Below, piece by piece: positions 1-8,429 of a DNA stretch of 64,000 nucleotides. Location of the stretch: positions 434,001 through 498,000 of the forward strand of contig NZ_JAGJBZ010000003.1 of the NCBI RefSeq assembly GCF_020010925.1, given 5' to 3'. The stretch's first letter is position 1; each line of letters begins with the position of its first letter. The notes beneath the pieces are model-generated. The model worked only from the letters and a program-made list of their open reading frames with translations, was not told the origin of the DNA and searched no databases. Both the position numbers and the translations under genes were made by a program. The stretch comes from Streptomyces griseiscabiei. Its GTDB lineage: Bacteria > Actinomycetota > Actinomycetes > Streptomycetales > Streptomycetaceae.

Positions 1-1
1 C

Positions 2-571
2 CCCGGCTGGTCGGACGGCAGCCGGGCGTACTACTGGATGCTGACCTTCCCGGATGATCAGCGGCTCGCGACTCTCGCTGGACACTGCCAGGAGGAGCTG
101 GCACCCCTCGGCCTCGACCCGGTGCCGGCGGACGGATTGCACATCACCCTCGCCCGAGTGGGAACGCCGGACGTCGTCACCCCCGGCCAGCTGGACAGCC
201 TGGCGCGGGACGCCGAGGCGCTGCTGCCCTCCGCTTTCTCCGTACGCGCCATGCCGCTGGCCGGCTCCCGCGGCGCCGTCCGGCTGTCCCTCGGACCCTG
301 GGAACCCCTGCTCCGGCTGCACCACGCGCTGGCCAAGGCGGGGAGCAGCGTCGGTCTGGCCCCGAAGAAGCCGACGTCCGCCTTCCGGCCGCACCTGAGC
401 CTCGCGTACAACAACCGTCGACGCCCCGCCGCCCCCGTCGTGGAGACGGTCTCAAGCCTCCGCGCTCTCCCGGCCGTGGAACTCTCCGTTGCCGTCGTTC
501 AGTTGGTGGAGCTCCGCCGTGAGGGGCGGGCGTACCGCTGGGATGTACGGAAGAGCGTCCCGCTCGGATAG
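2..571 (+). CDS. 2'-5' RNA ligase/LigT-like phosphoesterase, 5' partial
   Basis: The frame is open from the first bases of the window, and the residues before the first ATG (position 38) read GSRAYYW, which fits the N-terminus of Streptomyces 2'-5' RNA ligase-family proteins. The gene therefore probably starts outside the window. Two H-x-T/S-x motifs typical of the 2H phosphoesterase fold are visible, HITLARV and HLSLAYN, so both catalytic histidines are present. Members act on 2',5' or cyclic phosphodiester bonds of RNA; the substrate here is unknown. The last 120 bases overlap the convergent ATPase gene on the other strand. The family call is fairly firm; a physiological role cannot be read from the sequence. 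Confidence 0.8.
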   Translation, partial: PGWSDGSRAYYWMLTFPDDQRLATLAGHCQEELAPLGLDPVPADGLHITLARVGTPDVVTPGQLDSLARDAEALLPSAFSVRAMPLAGSRGAVRLSLGPWEPLLRLHHALAKAGSSVGLAPKKPTSAFRPHLSLAYNNRRRPAAPVVETVSSLRALPAVELSVAVVQLVELRREGRAYRWDVRKSVPLG

Positions 572-1012
572 CCCACCGGCGTCAAGGGAGAGAACCACGA
601 CCACTTCCTTGCCGATCGCGGTCGGCCGAACGGACCACGCGGAGGCCAACTCACCGACGAGCAGCAGTCCGAGGCCATTGCCCGTCAGCTGATCCACCGA
701 CTCTTCCGCAGAGCGTGCCCGAACCCTGGAGACATCCCGTCCCGCGTCGTGGACGCGCAGTACTGCCACGTCCCGGTAAACCTCCACACACATGTAGTCC
801 GGTCCGCCGGCTGTGTGCCTGAGCGCGTTGCCCACGAGCTCCGAGGCGATCAGAACGGCGTCGTCGACCCGCTCCGGCGCGGCACGTCCATCGAGGAACT
901 CTCGTACGTGTCTGCGCGCGAGGCCCGAAGGCTCGGTGCAATCGGCCAGCTTCACCCAATGACGCCACACTGGCATCCGCCTGCAGAGGCGCTCTTCGTC
1001 CACCGCGTCCAT
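452..1012 (-). CDS. RsbW-like ATP-binding regulatory protein
   Basis: The 186-residue protein has a histidine-kinase-like ATPase fold of the anti-sigma/RsbW type common in Streptomyces. The N-box reads DDAVLIASELVGNALRHTAG, the following ATP-lid segment has VHDAGRD, and the glycine motif is GNGLGLLLV. No histidine phosphotransfer domain is present, so it probably acts as a small serine kinase or regulatory switch. The start is the ATG ending in AAGCGGCG-ATG context; the Shine-Dalgarno is weak. About 43 residues after the conserved domain lie antisense to the RNA ligase-like gene, so this tail may have been gained when a natural stop was lost. Confidence 0.75.
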   Translation of the reverse strand: MDAVDEERLCRRMPVWRHWVKLADCTEPSGLARRHVREFLDGRAAPERVDDAVLIASELVGNALRHTAGGPDYMCVEVYRDVAVLRVHDAGRDVSRVRARSAEESVDQLTGNGLGLLLVGELASAWSVRPTAIGKEVVVVLSLDAGGLSERDALPYIPAVRPPLTAELHQLNDGNGEFHGRESAEA

Positions 1013-1223
1013 CGCCGCTTCTCGTTTCCGCTTGGCACTGGACCGATCAGCCTCGCCACGCGTGAGCCGCGGCGGTACGCCGCGCCTCCGCCTCTTCGCG
1101 CGCCGCCGGACGGCGGACGAACGGCGTGCTGACGGCGTACCGCCGCCGACTGCCCCCAGCGAGGCTCTTCGTCGAGGCGCCGGTCCTTGGCGTCTCGGCT
1201 CACAGGGCTGGAGGGATCGCGGA

Positions 1224-1674
<451 letters not shown>

Positions 1675-1675
<1 letters not shown>

Positions 1676-1851
1676 TGGCCCGGATGCGGCAACGGCCGCT
1701 CCTGCGGCTGCTCGACCAGGTCGGATGGGTGCTGCGGCATCCGGCGACGTACGTCGGTCGGTTCGGCTTCGGCACCTTCCAGGTTCTGTTCCTGCCCGTC
1801 CTGGTGACCGGCACAACCTTGACCACGCTCTACGCGGGCCAGTCCCGGTAA
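1675..1851 (+). CDS. small protein with one hydrophobic segment, unknown function
   Basis: The 58-residue product begins MARMRQRPLLRLLDQVGWVL and ends with a hydrophobic stretch (FQVLFLPVLVTGTTLTTLYAG) that could be a membrane segment. It begins at ATG 1675, or at the GTG at 1672 that overlaps the TGA stop of the preceding resolvase-like frame, so translation is probably coupled. In the present out-of-frame state of the upstream gene, ribosomes would not reach that stop, and expression of this gene could be reduced. No family is recognised. Confidence 0.5.
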
Positions 1852-1872
1852 CCCCGGCCCGCGTCCTCGACC

Positions 1873-1931
1873 CCCCTCTCCGGATGCTCCGAATCCATGT
1901 CCCCCACGGAATCCGATCAACCGGAGAGGGG
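1873..1931 (+). promoter_or_regulatory. inverted repeat upstream of the lanthipeptide precursor
   Basis: CCCCTCTCCGG (1873-1883) is the exact reverse complement of CCGGAGAGGGG (1921-1931), with 37 bases between. It follows the stop of the small gene at 1851 and precedes the precursor gene by about 110 bases. It could end the upstream transcript or form a long leader hairpin for the lanthipeptide operon. The long loop makes a simple terminator less likely. Confidence 0.4.
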
Positions 1932-2040
1932 CCGCACTCACCAAGGTGCGAATGCAGAAACTCGGCCCCAGCGGCAATACACACGCAGGCCGGGCAGCAC
2001 GACGAACCCTTCGGATCTTTCCGACAGAAGAGGAAGTGCG

Positions 2041-2244
2041 ATGACCGCAACCATGCTCAGCCCGATCACGACGGCCACCACCAGGGCGTCCGCTGTGACG
2101 GCCGCCCCCGAGGCGCCCACCGACCCGTTCGACGTCGACCTGACCATCGTCACGGAGATCGGCGCCGACCTGCTCCCCCAGGCGTGCGGCACCGGTGACG
2201 GGTGCGCGGCCTCCTGCGCCTCGTCCTGCGCCAGCGCTGTCTGA
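2041..2244 (+). CDS. lanA: FxLD-type class I lanthipeptide precursor
   Basis: The 67-residue peptide has a leader with FDVDL at residues 30-34, a variant of the F-x-L-D motif of the FxLD lanthipeptide family, with Val in place of Leu. The C-terminal core is rich in Cys, Ser and Thr: Cys49, Thr51, Asp53, Cys55, Ser58, Cys59, Ser61, Ser62, Cys63 and Ser65. LanB would dehydrate Ser/Thr and LanC would close thioether rings with the cysteines. Asp53-Gly54 is the likely target of the downstream methyltransferase. The ATG is preceded by AGAGGAAG (2028-2035). Directly downstream are a strong hairpin and then the modifying enzymes, as expected for a highly expressed precursor. No leader protease is encoded nearby. 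Confidence 0.93.
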   Translation: MTATMLSPITTATTRASAVTAAPEAPTDPFDVDLTIVTEIGADLLPQACGTGDGCAASCASSCASAV

Positions 2245-2258
2245 CGACGGCCCGTGCA

Positions 2259-2290
2259 CGGGGTCGGGGGCGCTGCCGCCCCCGACCCCG
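2259..2290 (+). terminator. attenuator hairpin between lanA and lanB
   Basis: CGGGGTCGGGGGC (2259-2271) and its exact reverse complement (2278-2290) form a 13-bp G+C-only-but-one stem with a six-base loop, GCTGCC. It lies 14 bases after the precursor stop and 30 bases before the lanB start. No T-run follows. It should stop part of the transcription so that precursor is made in excess over enzyme, or protect the 3' end of the lanA message. Confidence 0.8.
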
Positions 2291-2320
2291 CTCGTTCACA
2301 GCACTGACGGAGGCTTGGGG

Positions 2321-5300
2321 ATGGGAAGCGACGGAAAGCTCTACCAGCACACAGGCACGGCGCTGCTCCGGGCCGCCGCGATGCCGCTGACGGGTCTGCC
2401 GGGCTGGTGGCCTGACCCGTCCGACACGGAGGCGTGCGGCAGGTGGCTGAGGCAGGTGTGGGCCGATGCGCGGTTCGCTGGCGCCGTCCGGCAGGCGAGC
2501 GGCGATCTCGCCACGCGGGTCGACGCGATCTGCGTTGGGCAGCCGACACCCTCCAGGCAGGTCCGGCGCGCCGCCATGGCCATCGTCCGCTACTTGTTGC
2601 GCGCCACCGGGCGACCGACCCCGTTCGCCCTCTTCGCGGGAGTCACCGCGGCCAGCGTGGGTTCGACGCCACACGTGAGGTGGGGAGACGCACACCGGGC
2701 CGTGGCGCGGGTGGACACCGAGTGGCTGGACGACGTCATCGTCCGTTTGGAGGTGTGCCCGGCCCTGCTGGAGCGCCTGGATGTCGTCCTGAACAATCTG
2801 GCGGCGCGCCGCGGCGGACGCCTTCACGTCCCGCATGGCGGGCCGATGGGCGCCACCGTCCGGCGCACCAGCGCGGTACGCGTGATCGAGGACCTGGCAC
2901 GCCGTCCGGTCCACTTCGCTGCACTTGCTGAGCAGTTGGCCGCCTCCTTCCCCCGAACCGAGCCACAGAACATCCGCACACTGCTCGGCGCACTGGCACG
3001 TGAGAAGTTCCTCATCACCAATTTGCGCGCGCCGATGACCAGCACCGATCCGCTGTCCCACCTGATCGAGCGGCTGCACGGCGCGGACGCGGGCACAGTG
3101 CCACAGGTCGCGCAGGTTCTCTACGAGCTGGAAGCGGTGCAACGCGCCGTACACGAACACAACCGGCGCCCGACGAACGCGCAAGGGTCGGCTCGGGAGG
3201 AACTCACGGGTCGGCTGCGTCGGCTCTCCGACGCGGGTCGAAGCCCGCTGGCCGTCGACTTGGGGCTGGATGCCGAGGTACGGATCCCCGAGAGCGTCGC
3301 GCTCGAGATGGAGAGGGCGGCGGACGCCCTACTGCGGCTCACGCGCCGACCGGCGGGCCAGGGTGTGTGGAAGGAGTACCAGGTCGCGTTCTGGGAGCGG
3401 TATGGCACCGGCACGCTCGTGCCGGTGAAGGAGGTCGTCGACCCGGCGTCCGGGCTCGGCTATCCAGCCGAGTACCCCGGCAGCCGCATGACCGCACCGC
3501 CCCCGACAGTCTCCGAGCGGGACGAGCGGCTGCTGGCCCTGGCCTGGCAGGCACTGGCCGACGGCAGCAGAGAGATCGTCCTCACCGACGACCTGATCGA
3601 CCGCCTGGCTGGCGATGCGCCGACCGGGCAGGAGGCACCACCCCACGTGGAGATTTGTGCGCGTCTGCACGCCGACAGCCTGTCCGCCCTGGAGCACGGG
3701 GACTTCACGCTCACGGTGACACCGGCCCGCGCCGCGGGAACGCTCACCTCCCGGTTCACTCCGGTCGCGACCGGCACGGGACTCGACGAGGTCTACCGCC
3801 AAGTTCCCACGGGCGTCGAGAACGCGCTGACCGCGCAGCTCTCCTTCCCGCCCCTTTACCCGCACACAGAGAACGTCGCCCGCATACCCGCTTATCTTCC
3901 GCACGTGATCCCGTTGGGCGAGCACCGCAGTCCTGACGACACCTCGACGACGCTCATCGACGTGGACGACCTCGCGGTCACGGCCACGCACACTCGCCTC
4001 TACCTGGTCAGCATCTCCCGCCGTCGCCTGGTGGACCCGCAGGTCTTCCACGCCATGGCCCTGGACAAGCAACCCTCGCCCCTGGCCCGGTTCCTGGCTC
4101 ACCTGACCCGCTCCTTCGGCCCTGCCTGGACCGGCTTCGACTGGGGGCCGCACGGCGCGCGGCTGCCGTTCCTGCCGCGCGTCCGCTACGGGCGCGTGAT
4201 CCTCTCTCCCAGCCGCTGGAACCTGCCCGCCGACGACCTTCCGAGCCGCGGCGCGGACATGCGGGAGTGGGCCGAAGCCCTCGGCCGGTGGCGGAAGTTG
4301 TGGCACTGCCACGGTGCCGTCGAGCTGCGGGAGGACGACCGGACACGGCGGCTCCAACTCGACGTGCCCGCACACACCACCGTCCTGCGCGCCAACCTGG
4401 ACCGGGAAGGCCATGCCGTGCTGACGGAGGCGCCGACCGAGGAGACCTACGGCTGGATCGGCGGCCACGTCCACGAGTTCGCCCTGCCGATGACCAGCAC
4501 CCGCGCGCCGACACCCGACCCGCTCGCCGGCTTCCTCCCCGTGCTCACCAACAGCACCCTCGGGCCCGTACCGGGGGCGGTACAGGCACCCTGGCTGAAC
4601 GCCAAGATCTACAGCCACCCCGAACAGCTCGATGAGCTGATCGGCACTCACCTCGCGAGGCTCGTGACCCAACTCCCAGGTACACCCGAGTGGTGGTTCG
4701 TCCGCTACCGCACCCCGCACGACCTCGACCACCTCCGCTTGCGCATCCGCACCCGCAGCCCCGGACAGTACGCCGCCTGCACTGAGCTCGTCGCCGGATG
4801 GGCCGCCGGGCTGCGCCGCGAGGGGCTCAGCAGCAGGCTCGTGTTCGACACGTACACCCCGGAGATCGGCCGCTACGGCCCAGGCGCCGCTCTGCGCTGC
4901 GCCGAGGCGGCGTTCACGGCCGACTCGGCCTACGCCCTCGCCGCCCTACAGGGCCCCGGAGTTGACGGCGTCGACGGACGCACGCTGGCCGCGGTCGGCA
5001 TGGTGGACATCGCCTGCGGCTTGCTCGGCCCCGACGAGGGCATGCGGTGGCTGGCGAACCGGCCCGCGCCTCCGGCTCGCGTCGAGCGAGGCGTCAGCGA
5101 CCAGGCCATCGAACTCGTTCGCCGCACTACGCCTCATGCCCGGGGCTGGGGCGAAGAGCTCGCCCAAGCGTGGAACCGTCGCGCCGTGGCCCTGGCGCTG
5201 TATCGCGAGGGCCTCGCCGAGAGCATGGACCTCGACTCCGTCCTGGAATCCTTGCTGCACATGCACCACAACCGCCTGCGTGGCCTGGACCGGGAGGACG

Positions 5301-5371
5301 AGAGGATCTGCCGCCGCCTTGCCCGTCAGTCCGCCGTCGCATGGGCCGCCTGGCCGGGGGAGAGCCGCTGA
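2321..5371 (+). CDS. lanB: class I lanthipeptide dehydratase LanB, fused elimination domain
   Basis: The 1016-residue protein is a full-length LanB. The N-terminal glutamylation domain shows the R-x-TPF-x-LFAG block (RPTPFALFAG) near residues 97-106. The C-terminal SpaB_C/thiopeptide-type elimination domain starts around residue 760 and includes WWFVRYRTPHDLDHLRLRIR and DTYTPEIGRYG near residue 843. The enzyme uses glutamyl-tRNA to activate Ser/Thr of the precursor and then eliminates glutamate to give dehydroamino acids. ATG 2321 is chosen because GGAGG (2309-2313) lies seven bases upstream; an earlier in-frame codon at 2195 would overlap the precursor and lacks support. The stop overlaps the LanC start (TGATG). 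Many FxLD loci split these domains into two genes; here they are one. Confidence 0.93.
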   Translation: MGSDGKLYQHTGTALLRAAAMPLTGLPGWWPDPSDTEACGRWLRQVWADARFAGAVRQASGDLATRVDAICVGQPTPSRQVRRAAMAIVRYLLRATGRPTPFALFAGVTAASVGSTPHVRWGDAHRAVARVDTEWLDDVIVRLEVCPALLERLDVVLNNLAARRGGRLHVPHGGPMGATVRRTSAVRVIEDLARRPVHFAALAEQLAASFPRTEPQNIRTLLGALAREKFLITNLRAPMTSTDPLSHLIERLHGADAGTVPQVAQVLYELEAVQRAVHEHNRRPTNAQGSAREELTGRLRRLSDAGRSPLAVDLGLDAEVRIPESVALEMERAADALLRLTRRPAGQGVWKEYQVAFWERYGTGTLVPVKEVVDPASGLGYPAEYPGSRMTAPPPTVSERDERLLALAWQALADGSREIVLTDDLIDRLAGDAPTGQEAPPHVEICARLHADSLSALEHGDFTLTVTPARAAGTLTSRFTPVATGTGLDEVYRQVPTGVENALTAQLSFPPLYPHTENVARIPAYLPHVIPLGEHRSPDDTSTTLIDVDDLAVTATHTRLYLVSISRRRLVDPQVFHAMALDKQPSPLARFLAHLTRSFGPAWTGFDWGPHGARLPFLPRVRYGRVILSPSRWNLPADDLPSRGADMREWAEALGRWRKLWHCHGAVELREDDRTRRLQLDVPAHTTVLRANLDREGHAVLTEAPTEETYGWIGGHVHEFALPMTSTRAPTPDPLAGFLPVLTNSTLGPVPGAVQAPWLNAKIYSHPEQLDELIGTHLARLVTQLPGTPEWWFVRYRTPHDLDHLRLRIRTRSPGQYAACTELVAGWAAGLRREGLSSRLVFDTYTPEIGRYGPGAALRCAEAAFTADSAYALAALQGPGVDGVDGRTLAAVGMVDIACGLLGPDEGMRWLANRPAPPARVERGVSDQAIELVRRTTPHARGWGEELAQAWNRRAVALALYREGLAESMDLDSVLESLLHMHHNRLRGLDREDERICRRLARQSAVAWAAWPGESR

Positions 5372-6546
5372 TGAACTACGACGCGCCGCCCACACCTACC
5401 GGGCCCGGCTGGGGGCAGTCGCTGTACTCCGGCGCGGCGGGAGTCGCACTGCTGCACGCCGTCAGGGCCCACACCGGCGAAGAGGACCGGGACGCGCTCC
5501 GGCCGTGGGCCGCCGCCATGCTCAAGGGCCCTATCCAGGCAGCCGCCGAAGCATGCGGTCTGTATGAGGGCGCTCCGGCCGTCGCGTACGTCCTCAGCTT
5601 CACGCACACGAACACCTCCACTCGCGCCCTGGCGACCCTGGACACACACCTCGCCGACGTCACACGCCAACGACTCCAGCGGGCACACGCCCGCATCGAT
5701 CACGGCGCGTTGCCCGCCCTGGGCGAGTACGACCTCATCAGCGGACTGACCGGGCTGGGCGTGTACCACCTGCACCGCGGTCACACGACGGAGCTTCGGG
5801 ACGTCCTCGCCTACCTGGTGCGGCTGACGGAACCGATCACCATCGAAGCGCAACGTCTGCCCGGCTGGTGGACGGGAGACAGCCCCGATCTGCGACCAAC
5901 GCCGCGATGGCCCGGCGGACACGGCAACTTCGGCCTCGCCCACGGCATCGCCGGACCGCTGGCGCTGCTGGCCACAGCCCTGCGACATGGCCACACGGTG
6001 CCCGGACAGACGCAAGCCATCACCCGGATCTGCGACTGGCTCGACCGGTGGCGCAACGGCACCGGATCGCGCGCCTGGTGGCCGGACCTGATCACCCGAG
6101 CCGAACACCGACGCGGCGAACTCCAGCGCCCAGGACCGAGACGCCCGTCCTGGTGCTACGGCACCCCCGGCATCGCCCGCGCCCAACAACTCGCCGGCCT
6201 CGCTCTCGGCGACCGTGACCGGCAACGCCAGGCCGAGCATGCCCTGGCCGGATGTCTTGCCGACGACCAGCAGCTCGCCCAGCTCACCGACGCATCCCTC
6301 TGCCACGGTTGGGCGGGACTCACACAGACCGTCTCCCGTGCCGCCACCGACTCCCTCGACGACGAACTCGCGTCGCGTCTACGCCGCCTGAACGTCCGGC
6401 TCAACAAGCACCTGGACCACCACGGACTGCCGGACGGCGCCAGCCTGATGGATGGCGCGGCAGGTATCCACCTGGTCCGTCTCACCGACCCCGTCAACGC
6501 GGCGATCACCGCCCCCTGGGACCGCTGCCTGCTCCTGACAGGGTGA
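5371..6546 (+). CDS. lanC: lanthionine cyclase LanC
   Basis: The 391-residue protein carries the LanC zinc site: Cys262 in WCYGTPG, then Cys311-His312 in CHGWAG. The glycine-rich repeats of the alpha/alpha barrel are also visible (SGLTGLGVYHL, GHGNFGLAHGIAGPLALL). It adds precursor cysteine thiols to the dehydroamino acids made by LanB to form lanthionine rings. The start ATG overlaps the lanB stop, so translation should be coupled. The N-terminus is short and starts directly in the first barrel helix (GWGQSLYSGAAGVALLHA). Confidence 0.92.
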   Translation: MNYDAPPTPTGPGWGQSLYSGAAGVALLHAVRAHTGEEDRDALRPWAAAMLKGPIQAAAEACGLYEGAPAVAYVLSFTHTNTSTRALATLDTHLADVTRQRLQRAHARIDHGALPALGEYDLISGLTGLGVYHLHRGHTTELRDVLAYLVRLTEPITIEAQRLPGWWTGDSPDLRPTPRWPGGHGNFGLAHGIAGPLALLATALRHGHTVPGQTQAITRICDWLDRWRNGTGSRAWWPDLITRAEHRRGELQRPGPRRPSWCYGTPGIARAQQLAGLALGDRDRQRQAEHALAGCLADDQQLAQLTDASLCHGWAGLTQTVSRAATDSLDDELASRLRRLNVRLNKHLDHHGLPDGASLMDGAAGIHLVRLTDPVNAAITAPWDRCLLLTG

Positions 6547-6633
6547 CGCCGCGAACCACATCCGCACACCAGAACAAATTAGAACGATCGGCCCCTGCCG
6601 TACGCGCAGCCGAGCACCTTCCGAAAGGACACG

Positions 6634-7857
6634 ATGAACACCACCACTGGCGCCTCCCCCAAGGACCTGCGCAACCGCCTGGTCGACGCCATCCTGAAGG
6701 AGGACATCTCCGGCCTCCGGGACGCACGCGTCGAAACCGCCATGCGGACCGTACCCCGCCACGCCTTCCTCCCCGACGCGCCCCTTGAGGAGGCGTACGC
6801 CAACAAGAGCGTGACGATCAAGGAGAACCCCGACGAGGACGCACTCCCGCTGAGCTGCGCCCCCCAGCCCGACGTCGTGCACTTCATGCTGGTCCAGCTC
6901 GCAGTCCGCGACGGCGACAACATCTTCGAGATCGGGGCCGGCACCGGCTACAACGCCGCCCTGCTCAAGCACCTCACCGGGAAGTCCGGACAGGTCACCA
7001 CATGCGACATCGACCCCGACGTGACCGCCTACGCCCGCCGGACACTGGACGCCAACGGATACGAAGACGTTCGCGTCGTCACGAGGGACGGCGCCCTCGG
7101 CGCCCAGGAGTTCAGCCCTTACGACCGAATGATCGCCACGGTCGGCATGTGGGACCTCCCCGGCGCCTGGTGGGACCAGCTCGCCGTCGGCGGACGCCTC
7201 GTGGTCCCGCTGCGATGGCGCGGGCTCTCCAGGGCCGTGGCCTTCCAACGCGAGGAGGGGCGGATGCAGTCCGACTCCGTCAAGATGTGCGGCTTCCTCC
7301 CGGTGATCGGCCAGGACGGAGAGCGGAACGATTACATCGACGACGACCGGCTCGTCCGGCTCTACTGGGACGAGGACCAGTCCATCGCCCCGGAACTTCT
7401 TCGCGACGCGCTCACCCGACCGAAGTCGGTCGTCTGGACCGGTGTGACGGTCGGGCCCGTCGAGTCGTTCGACGGCGTCTGGCTGCGGCTGAGCGCCACC
7501 GAGCGAGCGACCTGCCGCATCACCGTGAAGCCCGAAGCGGTGGAGGCTGGCCTCCACCGCCCCGCGTCACCCGCCTTGAGCCCCGCCCTCGTCGAGGGGG
7601 ACTCCATCGCGTACCTCACCCTGGAGCGGACCGCCAAAGACCCCGAGACAGAACCTCGGTTCCGGCTGGGAGCTGTCGGCTATGGCCCGGCCGGCGCCGA
7701 TCTCGCTGAGCGGATCTGCGCGCAAATCCGCGCCTGGAGCCCAGCCAGGACCGCCGAACCCGTCGTCACGGCCTACCCCGCGGACACACCGGACAGGGAC
7801 CTCGCCGACGGGGCCTTGATCGACCGGCCCTCCGTGCGGCTCGTCATCAGCTACTGA
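6634..7857 (+). CDS. FxLD-system O-methyltransferase (protein-isoaspartate methyltransferase-like)
   Basis: The 407-residue protein has a PCMT-type fold: the SAM-binding glycine motif is GAGTG at residues 101-105 (IFEIGAGTGYNAALL), preceded by the family segment PRHAFLPDAPLEEAYANKSV. About 180 C-terminal residues go beyond the usual PCMT length. Related enzymes of FxLD lanthipeptide loci (for example OlvSA of Streptomyces olivaceus) methylate an aspartate of the modified peptide, which becomes a succinimide and then isoaspartate. Asp53-Gly54 of the precursor here is the obvious candidate. The gene has its own Shine-Dalgarno (AAAGGA, 6624-6629) after an 87-base gap from lanC. The substrate is inferred from family and context. 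Confidence 0.88.
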   Translation: MNTTTGASPKDLRNRLVDAILKEDISGLRDARVETAMRTVPRHAFLPDAPLEEAYANKSVTIKENPDEDALPLSCAPQPDVVHFMLVQLAVRDGDNIFEIGAGTGYNAALLKHLTGKSGQVTTCDIDPDVTAYARRTLDANGYEDVRVVTRDGALGAQEFSPYDRMIATVGMWDLPGAWWDQLAVGGRLVVPLRWRGLSRAVAFQREEGRMQSDSVKMCGFLPVIGQDGERNDYIDDDRLVRLYWDEDQSIAPELLRDALTRPKSVVWTGVTVGPVESFDGVWLRLSATERATCRITVKPEAVEAGLHRPASPALSPALVEGDSIAYLTLERTAKDPETEPRFRLGAVGYGPAGADLAERICAQIRAWSPARTAEPVVTAYPADTPDRDLADGALIDRPSVRLVISY

Positions 7858-7870
7858 TCTTGACGCAGGC

Positions 7871-7902
7871 GGGCGCGGCCGTTGACGGGGGAGGCCGCAC
7901 CC
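7871..7902. terminator. candidate terminator after the lanthipeptide operon
   Basis: GGGCGCGGCC (7871-7880) pairs with GGCCGCACCC (7893-7902), with a single C-A mismatch and a 12-base loop. It lies between the stop of the methyltransferase and the stop of the convergent zinc-ribbon gene and could serve both. Confidence 0.55.
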
Positions 7903-7939
7903 ACTGAAGCGAGAACGGAACGATGACGCACTGCGGTGG

Positions 7940-8308
7940 TCAGCCCTGCGCGAGGTTCGCCTCACAGGTAGTGCACCGTCGTACTGCCCGCCGCCTCGGA
8001 TTGCCCGCGGTGGCGGGCGCCGGAGAAGCACTGCTCAACCGCTCCCAGAGCCCGGGCGGAGGACTCGGGATCCAACCCCAGCGCGGCGGCTGTACGTCGT
8101 CCTCGGTCATGTGGTCGCACCACCCGGGCCTGTGCGCGCACTGGGCGGGGGAGATCAGGATTGTGTCCTCCGGGTGAGTACGCCACTCCGTCCTCACGAA
8201 CGCACTCACCGAACGCGGCACCGCCGACGCGGACGAGCCTGGCGGACACTCGCATCCGAGCCCGATAACGATCTTGCCGCCGCACTCGTCGCAGCGCTCT
8301 ACTTCCAC
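7940..8308 (-). CDS. small protein with two CxxC pairs, putative zinc ribbon
   Basis: The 122-residue reading starts at a GTG with EVERCDECGGKIVIGLGCEC and ends with RRCTTCEANLAQG. The paired CxxC motifs at both ends could bind a zinc ion; the middle holds SAFVRTEWRTHPEDTILI and a Trp/Pro-rich segment. Similar short proteins occur in Streptomyces accessory regions, as far as I recall, with no known function. The start is a guess: the open frame continues upstream, but the protein-like composition begins here and ACGAGG precedes it. It converges with the lanthipeptide operon. Confidence 0.55.
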   Translation of the reverse strand: MEVERCDECGGKIVIGLGCECPPGSSASAVPRSVSAFVRTEWRTHPEDTILISPAQCAHRPGWCDHMTEDDVQPPRWGWIPSPPPGLWERLSSASPAPATAGNPRRRAVRRCTTCEANLAQG

Positions 8309-8429
8309 TGGCCTCGTACCACCCTCACGCCGTACCGGAGTCAACCAAAGTCCACGCCACCTCTGATGATCACGTGGTGCCTGCTTCCCTATCGGCCCCA
8401 GCCAGGAACTAGTCAATCGGGCTCGGGGC

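Noticed and set aside
2195..2320. Upstream in-frame start for lanB at 2195
   Set aside because: It would overlap the precursor core and the attenuator; ATG 2321 has GGAGG at seven bases and begins at conserved sequence.
3329..4732. Long minus-strand open frame (467 codons) inside lanB
   Set aside because: It is antisense to a full-length LanB with clear motifs; long antisense frames are normal at this G+C content.
7923..8177. 84-codon plus-strand frame after the methyltransferase
   Set aside because: It is antisense to the CxxC protein, which has the more natural composition; no Shine-Dalgarno and no family.
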